Shown: positions 8,863 through 14,725 of the stretch, one piece after another
Position numbering within the stretch: position 1 is the first letter of the stretch
Layout: the number at the start of each line of letters is the position of its first letter
Source: Verrucomicrobiota bacterium
Lineage (GTDB): Bacteria > Verrucomicrobiota > Verrucomicrobiia > Limisphaerales > JACRJZ01
Assembly: GCA_022711695.1 (NCBI GenBank)
Contig: JAKLEJ010000035.1
Location: 1-14,725 of the forward strand
Direction: 5' to 3'
Length of the DNA stretch: 14,725 nt
Position numbers and translations under genes: made by a program
The notes under the pieces: model-generated
Databases searched by the model: none
The model's input: the letters and a program-made list of their open reading frames with translations, nothing else
Told to the model about the DNA's origin: nothing

Positions 8863-8910
8863 CGGCAGGGGCGACGCCGGGCCTGAACCGGACGAGAGCG
8901 CCCCTAGCCG
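8863..8910 (+). promoter_or_regulatory. Structured leader directly upstream of larA-like gene
   Basis: CGGC-A-GGGGCG (8863-8873) can pair with CGCCCC-TA-GCCG (8899-8910): ten pairs interrupted by a small internal loop. CCGG at 8877-8880 and CCGG at 8887-8890 can pair inside. The structure ends 12 bases before ATG 8923, in the place where a Shine-Dalgarno would be expected, and no good one is visible. It may be a translational control element or simply a chance GC-rich stem. No match to a known riboswitch is recognised. Confidence 0.3.
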
Positions 8911-8922
8911 CCCTGCGATTCT

Positions 8923-10194
8923 ATGAAAGTCCATCTTGCTTACGGTCAAGGTCTCCTGCCGGTCGAACTGCCGGACGGCTGCGCCACGGTCATCACCCCC
9001 TCGCACAAGCCCGGACTCTCCGACGAGCGGGCGGCGGTCCTGGCCGCGCTCGAAAAGCCGGTGGCCGCGGCGCCCCTGCGCGAGCAGGTTGGCCCCAGCG
9101 ACCGCGTTTGCATCATCTTCACCGACATCACCCGCGCCACGCCCAACCACCGCCTCATCCCCTGGCTGCTCGAACATCTGTCCCGCCTTTCCCGCGAGAA
9201 CATCACGCTCCTGAACTCGACGGGGACGCACCGCCCCAACACGCCGGCCGAGTTGGAGAAGATGCTGACGCCGGAGGTGGCGGCCCGCTACCGCGTGGTC
9301 AACCACGTGGCGGAGGACACGGAGGCGCTGGCGCCGCTGGGGACAACGCGCGCCGGCGCGCCCGTGCTCATCAATCGTCTAGCCGTAGAGGCCGACCTGC
9401 GCATCTTGACGGGCTTCATCGAGCCGCATTTCTTCGCCGGGTTCAGCGGCGGCCCCAAGGCGATCATGCCCGGCGTAGCCGGGTTGAACACCGTGATGAG
9501 CAATCACGGCGCCCGCAACATCGGCGATCCGCAAGCCGCCTGGGGCGTCACCGAGGGCAATCCCATCTGGGAGGAGATGCGCGACATCGCCTTGCGCTGC
9601 GGCCGGAATTTCCTGCTGAATGTCTCGCTGAACGAGCAGCGGCAGATCACCGGGGTCTTTGCGGGGGATCTGCTGGCGGCGCACCGGGCGGGCATCGAGT
9701 TCGTGCGGGCCTCGGCCATGCAGCCGGTCGCGGCCCCGTTCGACATTGTTCTCACGACCAACAGCGGCTACCCTTTGGACTTGAACCTCTACCAGGGTGT
9801 CAAAGGAATGAGCGCCGCCGCCCGGATCGTCAAGCCCGGCGGTCTGATCATCCTGGCGGCCGAATGCCGCGAGGGGGTGCCCGCCGGCAGCCCGCTGGAC
9901 AAGCTGCTGCGACGCGTGTCCAGCTCCGAGGAACTGCTCGGTCTTCTGTCCCAGCCCGGCTTCAGCCACCCCGAGCAGTGGCAATCCCAGATCCAGGCCC
10001 TGATCCAGCGCAAGGCCGAGGTCCAGGTCCATTCCTCCCTGCCGGACGAAACGGTGCGCGCCGCCCATCTCATTCCCTGCCGCGACATTGCGGCCGAGGT
10101 CCGCCGCCGCCTGGAAACTCTCGGACCCCAGGCCCGGATCGCCGTGCTGCCGCAGGGACCGCTCACCATCCCTTACCTGAAGAACGGGGCCTAG
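8923..10194 (+). CDS. larA: LarA-family nickel-dependent lactate (2-hydroxyacid) racemase
   Basis: The 423-residue protein has the length and motifs of LarA, which interconverts D- and L-lactate with a nickel-pincer nucleotide cofactor. The four residues that matter in the Lactobacillus enzyme are all present at a constant offset of five: His103 (STGTHRP), His169 and Lys179 (GFIEPHFFAGFSGGPKAI) and His195 (MSNHGARN), corresponding to His108, His174, Lys184 and His200. FTDITRATPN matches the cofactor-binding DxTRPxP segment. The cofactor is made by LarB, LarC and LarE, none of which is in the window. LarA homologues in PVC bacteria may act on other 2-hydroxyacids, so the substrate is unproven. 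The gene stands alone between a terminator and a convergent operon. ATG 8923 has no clear Shine-Dalgarno. The stop TAG overlaps the stop of the convergent gene. Confidence 0.92.
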   Translation: MKVHLAYGQGLLPVELPDGCATVITPSHKPGLSDERAAVLAALEKPVAAAPLREQVGPSDRVCIIFTDITRATPNHRLIPWLLEHLSRLSRENITLLNSTGTHRPNTPAELEKMLTPEVAARYRVVNHVAEDTEALAPLGTTRAGAPVLINRLAVEADLRILTGFIEPHFFAGFSGGPKAIMPGVAGLNTVMSNHGARNIGDPQAAWGVTEGNPIWEEMRDIALRCGRNFLLNVSLNEQRQITGVFAGDLLAAHRAGIEFVRASAMQPVAAPFDIVLTTNSGYPLDLNLYQGVKGMSAAARIVKPGGLIILAAECREGVPAGSPLDKLLRRVSSSEELLGLLSQPGFSHPEQWQSQIQALIQRKAEVQVHSSLPDETVRAAHLIPCRDIAAEVRRRLETLGPQARIAVLPQGPLTIPYLKNGA

Positions 10195-11105
10195 TCCGCG
10201 TTCAGCAGACCGTTCAGAGGCGCGTAATCGTCGCTGAGGATCAGCGACTGGTCGCTGGCGTAGCCCGGCGTGGGGCGAAGCGCGCGCAGGTGGCCTTTGA
10301 AGCCTGGAACCGTAATGACGCGGCGTTGGACCAGGTCGTCGGCCTTCTGCTGGAGCGTTTCGGCCGTCTGCGCCCTGGCTGAGCGCGTGGCCAGCAGGAC
10401 CACGTTTTGCGAGGTGGCCGCGTGAAACTGGTACACCTGCGGAAACACGACATTCAGGGTCTGGTGGATGGCCGCCACGATGTCCTGTTTGCGCCGCGGC
10501 CGCACCGGCGAGATGACATTGTAGGCGAGCACCCCGTTCTCGCTGAGACGGTCGAAGGCCAGGGCGAAGAACTCCCGCGTGACCAGCGAATACGGCAGGT
10601 AAGACCCATAGCGGTTGGCGGTGTAGGCGTCCATGACGATCAGGTCGAACTTCTGCCGGCTTCGCCGCAGATGTTGCCGGCCGTCGGCCACGGTCACTTT
10701 CAACGTCGGGGATTCCCGCAAAAAGAAATAGTCCCGCGCCACCCTGACCACTTTCGCGTCCAGTTCCACCGCTTCGAAAGTGACCTGGGGGTGGAAGCGC
10801 TGGAAGGCGCGGGGCACGCTGGCGCCTCCCAACCCCACCATCAGCACATTCGTGATCCGCTCGTTCCAGAGCCAGGGCAGATGGAAAAACTCGGTGTACT
10901 CGAAGTGTCCCTTGAGCGGATCCTGGAGGGACATCCGGCTCTCCATGGCGTCGTCGAAGAACAGGGTCCGCATTCCCTGGTAATCCGTCACCACGATTCG
11001 GTGATAGGCCGAGGTGGTCTCGTAGATCACCTCCGCCCGCGCCCCGTGGAACGCGACGAGCAAGGCCAGACAGGCCCAACGCAGCTTGCGGTGCGCGGCA
11101 CTCAT
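10191..11105 (-). CDS. Spermidine-synthase-like methyltransferase-fold protein with signal peptide
   Basis: A 304-residue protein with the aminopropyltransferase fold. Residues 1-24 look like a signal peptide or anchor (basic start, LRWACLALLVAFHGARA). Then come SAYHRIVV, the FEYTEFFHLP segment (SpeE: DEFxYHExLxH), the SAM-fold loop MVGLGGAS (G91-G94), acidic VELD, ADGR (Asp141) and DLIVMDAY (Asp159), which stands at the catalytic aspartate of SpeE but lacks the DSSDP sequence. LVTREFF also fits the family. Such domains are usually the C-terminal half of a fused permease/spermidine synthase; here the membrane half is the separate gene upstream. AGGAG (11115-11119) lies nine bases before ATG 11105, inside the upstream gene, with three bases between the genes. 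Whether it makes polyamines is doubtful. If the signal peptide is cleaved, the domain would be periplasmic, where decarboxylated SAM is not expected. Substrate unknown. Confidence 0.8.
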   Translation of the reverse strand: MSAAHRKLRWACLALLVAFHGARAEVIYETTSAYHRIVVTDYQGMRTLFFDDAMESRMSLQDPLKGHFEYTEFFHLPWLWNERITNVLMVGLGGASVPRAFQRFHPQVTFEAVELDAKVVRVARDYFFLRESPTLKVTVADGRQHLRRSRQKFDLIVMDAYTANRYGSYLPYSLVTREFFALAFDRLSENGVLAYNVISPVRPRRKQDIVAAIHQTLNVVFPQVYQFHAATSQNVVLLATRSARAQTAETLQQKADDLVQRRVITVPGFKGHLRALRPTPGYASDQSLILSDDYAPLNGLLNAD

Positions 11106-11108
11106 AAT

Positions 11109-11750
11109 TCAGGACTCCTGGGCGGCAGCCGGCTCCGCCGGCAACCGGTCCATCAGCACGCTGCCCGCTCCCAGCGCGGCGGTCAAGGCTCCAGTCGCGC
11201 GGAAAATCTGCGTCAGACTCATGGCGTCGATCAGCACATAGCCGGAGACGAACACCCCGGCGATGCTGCCGGCGGTGCTGGCCGCATAGACCAGGCCGCT
11301 GGTGCGGCCCACCGCGGAGACCGACGGCGTCAGCAGGCGGATCATGTAGGGCGAGAGCGTGGCCAGCGCGAAACAGGGCAGCAGGAAGAGCAGCGCGCTC
11401 CCCAGGGCGGGGTCGAGCTTCTGCCAGAGCAGCGGGATGGGCTGGTCCGCGGGATGCCGCATCACGATCGCCTCGAGGAGGAAGCCCGTGCAGTTGGGGA
11501 TCAGGCCGACAAAGAGCCCGGCGGGAACGAGCAGGACGGCGAGAAACCCGGCGCGCCGAAACCGGTCGGCGAGATGGCCGCCCACAAAGTAGCCCAACGC
11601 CAGCGCGATCAGGATCACGCCGATCTGGCTGGTCCACACGTAGAAGGCTCCGCCGAAGTCCTTGCCCAGGTAGCGAGCCCCGACGATCTCAAGGATCATC
11701 AGGGCGAACCCCCCGAGGAACACCAGGGCCATTGCCGTCAGGTTGCGCAT
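11109..11750 (-). CDS. Six-helix membrane protein, permease half of a split permease/spermidine-synthase
   Basis: From ATG 11750 the protein is 213 residues with about six hydrophobic helices: near 3-22, 38-58, 65-87, 106-130, 143-166 and 172-195. ALVFLGGFALMILEIVGARYLG at the start is typical of the membrane part of fused MFS-like permease/spermidine synthase proteins, including the buried glutamate; GYFVGGHLADR resembles the loop between helices 2 and 3. An alternative start, TTG 11786, overlaps the enolase stop in a TTGA and would add 12 residues; it would give translational coupling, but no strong Shine-Dalgarno favours either. The spermidine-synthase-like domain follows as a separate gene three bases downstream, so the two probably act as a pair at the inner membrane. 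Transported substrate unknown. Confidence 0.75.
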   Translation of the reverse strand: MRNLTAMALVFLGGFALMILEIVGARYLGKDFGGAFYVWTSQIGVILIALALGYFVGGHLADRFRRAGFLAVLLVPAGLFVGLIPNCTGFLLEAIVMRHPADQPIPLLWQKLDPALGSALLFLLPCFALATLSPYMIRLLTPSVSAVGRTSGLVYAASTAGSIAGVFVSGYVLIDAMSLTQIFRATGALTAALGAGSVLMDRLPAEPAAAQES

Positions 11751-11782
11751 GGGCCGCAGGGTAGCCCACCGCTCCCGCCGAG

Positions 11783-13081
11783 TCAAAGGCGCCCGCCCCC
11801 TCGAAGGCCGGCCGCCGAAGGCCAGGCGGCGAGCGGCAGGCCCGTCTCGGCCTCGATTTGCAGCAGACGGTTATACTTGCTGAGGCGCTCGGATTGCGTG
11901 ATGGAGCCGATCTTGATCTGCTGGCCCTGCCAGCCGACCGCGAGGTCTGCCAGCCAGTGATCCTCGGTTTCGCCGCTGCGAGCGCTGACGGTGACCTGCC
12001 AGCCCGCCTGGCAGGCCAGGTCGCGCGCCTCCAGCGCCTCGGACAAACTCCCCACCTGGTTGACTTTCAGCAGCAGCGCGGTGGCGGCCCGGGCCTGAAT
12101 GGCGCGACGGATGCGCTCCGGCTGGGTGCACAGGAAGTCGTCCCCCAGCACCAGGGCGCGCGGGCTGAGCGCCGCGCACAAGGCCGGCCAATGCTCCCAA
12201 TCCTCCTCTGCCAGGCCGTCCTCGACGCTGACGATCCGATAATGTTCAACCCATTGCGCGAGGCGTTCGATCATGCCGCGGCTGGTCAGAGTTTCCGCGC
12301 CCAGATCGTAACCGGAGCTGCCATGAAAATGCGTCGAGGCCACATCCACCGCCAGCACGACATCGCGTCCCGGCGCCAGCCCCGCCGCTTCGATCGCCCC
12401 CAAGGCATCCTCAAACATGGACTCGACGTTCGGGAATGGCGGGGCCTGCCCTCCCTCATCGGCGCGGAGCAGTCGCATGCCATACTTCCGGGCGACCCGC
12501 TCCGCCGCGCTCATGTAAACCGCGTAGGTCATGGACAAGGCTTCGTCCATCGTGCGGGCCGAGGCCGGCACGACCAGCACGTCCTGGATGGGCGCCTGCC
12601 GGCCGGCGTGTTTGCCCCCACTGAAGAGGTTGATGGTGGGCCGGGGCAGCCAGGCCAGACCGGTTCCCGCCATCTCCGCCAGGTGACGGTAGAGCGGAAG
12701 GCGTCGCTGCGCGGCTGCGGCTCGAGCGTAAGCCAGCGACACCGCCAGGATGGCGTTGGCGCCCAGGCGGGATTTGTTCGGCGTGCCATCCAGTTCGATC
12801 AGGGCCGCGTCCAGATCCTGCTGGCCGTCGAAGCCGCGACCCCGCAAGGCAGGCTGCAGTGCGGCGTTCACGCTGGCCACCGCCTTGCGGCAGCCCAGCC
12901 CCGCATAGCGGGAGGGGTCGCCGTCGCGCAGTTCGAGCGCCTCGGCGCGGCCGGTTGAAGCGCCGGAGGGAACCGAGGCAACGCCCCGGCTTCCGTCCGC
13001 CAGGTCGCACACGGCCTCCACGGTGGGCCTGCCGCGGCTGTCCAGAATCTCACGGGCGGTGACGTTGTGAATCACGTGCAT
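11783..13081 (-). CDS. Divergent enolase (phosphopyruvate hydratase family)
   Basis: The 432-residue protein aligns end to end with enolase by eye. It has REILDSRGRPTVE, the mobile-loop SGASTG, ELDGTPNKSRLGANAIL, ADEGG (Glu209), metal ligands Asp246 (AVDVAS), Glu287 (VEDGL) and Asp314 (GDD), Lys339 (LLKVNQVGS) and Lys390 (IKIGS). Two active-site positions differ from E. coli. Glu168 in the DIQEF segment is Asp167 (IQDVL), and the histidine of SHRSGETED (His373 in yeast) is Ala367 (SARSGETED). Glycolytic enolases are nearly invariant there, so this may be a paralogue for a different 2-phospho acid, or a lineage-specific glycolytic enzyme. I therefore leave the symbol blank. It lies four bases after the kinase stop and its own stop overlaps a possible start of the membrane gene. 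No clear Shine-Dalgarno precedes ATG 13081, suggesting coupled translation. Confidence 0.88.
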   Translation of the reverse strand: MHVIHNVTAREILDSRGRPTVEAVCDLADGSRGVASVPSGASTGRAEALELRDGDPSRYAGLGCRKAVASVNAALQPALRGRGFDGQQDLDAALIELDGTPNKSRLGANAILAVSLAYARAAAAQRRLPLYRHLAEMAGTGLAWLPRPTINLFSGGKHAGRQAPIQDVLVVPASARTMDEALSMTYAVYMSAAERVARKYGMRLLRADEGGQAPPFPNVESMFEDALGAIEAAGLAPGRDVVLAVDVASTHFHGSSGYDLGAETLTSRGMIERLAQWVEHYRIVSVEDGLAEEDWEHWPALCAALSPRALVLGDDFLCTQPERIRRAIQARAATALLLKVNQVGSLSEALEARDLACQAGWQVTVSARSGETEDHWLADLAVGWQGQQIKIGSITQSERLSKYNRLLQIEAETGLPLAAWPSAAGLRGGGRL

Positions 13082-13085
13082 AATA

Positions 13086-14111
13086 TCAGGGCCGCAGAGC
13101 GGTCGATTCGGCGAAACGCTCGATCAGTTCCAAGGGCGAGCGAGCGGGACAATCCATCAAGGATAGTGCCGCCTGGCGCTGGCGGTCGCGCTCGCCGGCG
13201 GTTAGGTATTCGAGGGGAGACCGGCCGTCCACCCTCGCCAGGAGACAGCCCAGGCAATGCCGGACCGCCCGTGCCGGCAGATCGTCTTTCGAGGCAGGTT
13301 CTCCGGCCTCGCCGGCGTAAGCCGTCCAGAAGAGCCTGGCCGCGTCCAGAAGCGCCTCGCGGCATCCCGGAACGTGATGCGCCTTGCTTAGCAGATGGGT
13401 GAGGGCGAAGCCGAGGTCGAAGGCGGGATCCCCAAAATGGGCGACCTCGTGATCGAGCAGGATCAAACGATCCAACCGGATCAGGATGTTCTTCGGACTG
13501 TAGTCGCCATGGACGAACGTCACGCGCCGCCCGCGCGTTTCCTCGATCAGTTGAGCAAAGAAGCTGGCCGCGGCAGGATTCCTCTCAGCCGCTGTCTGGT
13601 AATAGGGCGCCAGGCGGAGGGAGTCGAAGAAGGAGCGATCCGCCAGCGCGGCCGCCAACTCCGGGCCGGCCTGGCATCCCCGGCGGTGCACGGTCCCCAG
13701 CAGGCGGCCGAACTCGGCGACATGCCGGGGCGCAAGGCGTCCGGCCAGCAGGAGGCTCTTCCAGTTGTCATGCGGCTCGGGCACGGCTTGCATGGCGAGG
13801 ATGTGGTTCGACAGATCCTCGAACACGAGCGGCACGACCGCGCCCGCGGGCGCCAGCTTCGCCAGCCACCGCAGGGCCTCGGCTTCGCGATGGACGCGCT
13901 CCGGGCTCGAGCGCCAATCCATGGCCACCCGCAGTTTCTCCAGCGCCTGCTTCAGCACCCAGGCTTCACCCGAGGCGCGCCGAACCCGAACGGTTCGATT
14001 GGAGACACCCCCCGCCAGGATGCGGATCTCCGGGGTCTCCCCGGAGTCAATCCGTCCTGCCCGCCGCAGGTAAGCCAGCAGTTCGCCGGGATGCTCGATG
14101 TCAACCGTCAT
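13086..14111 (-). CDS. Aminoglycoside-phosphotransferase-fold small-molecule kinase, MtnK-like
   Basis: A 341-residue kinase of the APH/choline kinase fold. The N-lobe has LAGGVSNRTVRV (nucleotide loop) and VLKQALEKLRV with Lys54; the VLKQAL...RV...W...ER...EAEAL arrangement is close to that of 5-methylthioribose kinase. The catalytic loop is HGDYSPKN (Asp203, Asn208) and the metal-binding segment is LLDHEVAHFGDPAFDLG (Asp220, Glu222), all intact, so it should be active. GGAGG (14124-14128) is 12 bases upstream of ATG 14111. The gene starts 18 bases after the oxidoreductase stop and ends four bases before the enolase. The substrate is not known: methylthioribose is possible given the spermidine-synthase-like gene in the same run, but no other methionine-salvage enzyme is seen. 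Antibiotic resistance is unlikely from context. Confidence 0.82.
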   Translation of the reverse strand: MTVDIEHPGELLAYLRRAGRIDSGETPEIRILAGGVSNRTVRVRRASGEAWVLKQALEKLRVAMDWRSSPERVHREAEALRWLAKLAPAGAVVPLVFEDLSNHILAMQAVPEPHDNWKSLLLAGRLAPRHVAEFGRLLGTVHRRGCQAGPELAAALADRSFFDSLRLAPYYQTAAERNPAAASFFAQLIEETRGRRVTFVHGDYSPKNILIRLDRLILLDHEVAHFGDPAFDLGFALTHLLSKAHHVPGCREALLDAARLFWTAYAGEAGEPASKDDLPARAVRHCLGCLLARVDGRSPLEYLTAGERDRQRQAALSLMDCPARSPLELIERFAESTALRP

Positions 14112-14129
14112 GCGCGCGCGCCGCCTCCC

Positions 14130-14725
14130 TCAGCCGCCGATCTCCTTCAAGGTGACGGCCCGCTGCCGATACACGGCCTCGCGCATGAGCAGGCAGGTCA
14201 GCACCGCGTCGCGGCCCAGCGAAGGCGGCGCGATCGAGGGCGAACGCGTTCGAACCGACTTGATGAACGCCTCGAACGCCAGTTTGGAGTTGTCGATGTC
14301 CTTGTCGCCGGCAAAGCCAAACCGGTCCTCTTTGGAGGCGTCGCGGTAGGAGAAACGGCCGGTGTTGAAATCGACGCCGCCTTTCGTGCCGATCAGGTAG
14401 GAATACTCCTTGTCGAAGAGCCGCGGCGGCAGCCAGCTATGAATGATGTTCACCACCACCCCGTTTTCGTACTCCAGCACCCCCGAGTAGTAGTCGTGCA
14501 CGTTGCGGTCGGCCTGCTGGTCCTTGAAGAAGCGGTCGCTGCCCAGGCCCATGGCCCGCCGCGGCTTGCAGCCGTTGGCCCAGTTCATGATGTCCCAGTT
14601 GTGCACCGCCTGCTCGACCATCCAGTCGCCGCTGCGCTCCTTGCGCCCGAACCAGTCCTTAAGCGGCCCCCAGGAGTTGGACCAGCAGACCCGCCCTTCG
14701 ACCAGTTCGCCCAGTTCCCCGGCAT
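14130..14725 (-). CDS. Gfo/Idh/MocA-family oxidoreductase, C-terminal part
   Basis: The minus-strand frame is open from the right edge to TGA at 14132-14130, giving the last 198 residues. The NAD-binding Rossmann domain is outside the window. The segment GDWMVEQAVHNWDIMNW fits the substrate-side helix of Gfo/Idh/MocA enzymes, with the His/Asp pair typical of this family. It is followed by the beta-sheet part (YYSGVLEYENGVVVNIIHSW, YLIGTKGGVDF) and the closing helices LAFEAFIKSVRTRSP and GRDAVLTCLLMREAVY. Such enzymes oxidise or epimerise sugars and cyclitols with NAD(P), and PVC bacteria carry many copies, some with a secretion signal; the N-terminus is not visible. It is the most upstream visible gene of the minus-strand run. 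Substrate unknown. Confidence 0.88.
   Translation of the reverse strand, partial: AGELGELVEGRVCWSNSWGPLKDWFGRKERSGDWMVEQAVHNWDIMNWANGCKPRRAMGLGSDRFFKDQQADRNVHDYYSGVLEYENGVVVNIIHSWLPPRLFDKEYSYLIGTKGGVDFNTGRFSYRDASKEDRFGFAGDKDIDNSKLAFEAFIKSVRTRSPSIAPPSLGRDAVLTCLLMREAVYRQRAVTLKEIGG

Noticed and set aside
8833..8863. TGTGAC...GTCAC as a CRP/FNR-type operator before the larA-like gene.
   Set aside because: The arms are 20 bases apart, whereas CRP-family sites have about six, so it does not fit.
9379..11637. A 752-codon open frame on the minus strand across the larA-like gene and the two genes after it.
   Set aside because: It crosses several well-supported genes in the wrong frame and gives an Arg/Gly/Ala-rich product without motifs.
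10407..11960. A 517-codon plus-strand frame opposite the SpeE-like and membrane genes.
   Set aside because: His/Gln/Gly/Arg-rich shadow with no recognisable domain; the minus-strand genes have Shine-Dalgarno sites and family motifs.

Overview
The window is GC-rich, densely coding bacterial DNA. Three things suggest Verrucomicrobiota or a close PVC relative: a secreted beta-strand-repeat protein of the autotransporter-associated type, a Gfo/Idh/MocA oxidoreductase of the kind these genomes carry in many copies, and strong GC bias at third codon positions, which opens long meaningless frames opposite real genes. This placement is an inference; no rRNA or tRNA is present. I see no insertion sequence, CRISPR array or prophage gene. 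No gene-free stretch exceeds 300 bases.

Layout. (1) 1-857 (-): start of a secreted beta-strand-repeat protein that runs off the left edge. A leader with a candidate promoter and a hairpin separates it from the next gene. (2) 1083-4703 (-): a very large fusion protein, with a divergent Glu/Leu/Phe/Val-dehydrogenase-like part followed by a DHH/DHHA1 phosphoesterase-like part. (3) 4836-7018 (+), divergent from it: an SPFH-domain protein with a C-terminal helix-turn-helix, then a membrane-anchored double zinc-ribbon protein. The pair resembles the YdjI/YdjG membrane-stress partners of Bacillus. (4) 7206-8696 (+): a periplasmic Do/HtrA protease with two PDZ domains, preceded by a BlaI/MecI-like palindrome and followed by a clear rho-independent terminator. 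(5) 8923-10194 (+): a LarA-type nickel-dependent lactate racemase behind a structured leader. (6) 14725-10191 (-): a tightly packed run of Gfo/Idh/MocA oxidoreductase (cut by the right edge), APH/MtnK-like kinase, divergent enolase, six-helix membrane protein, and signal-peptide-bearing spermidine-synthase-like protein. Its last stop codon overlaps that of larA on a CTAG.

How they may work together. The SPFH, zinc-ribbon and HtrA genes look like an envelope-stress block. The dehydrogenase-DHH fusion shares their divergent control region and is the most unusual gene here. Both halves keep their folds' signature motifs but have substitutions at key catalytic positions, so a sensing or altered catalytic role is possible. 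The minus-strand run combines a small-molecule kinase, an enolase paralogue with two altered active-site positions and a split permease/aminopropyltransferase-like pair; it could be a small unrecognised metabolic pathway. These functional links are inferred from gene order.
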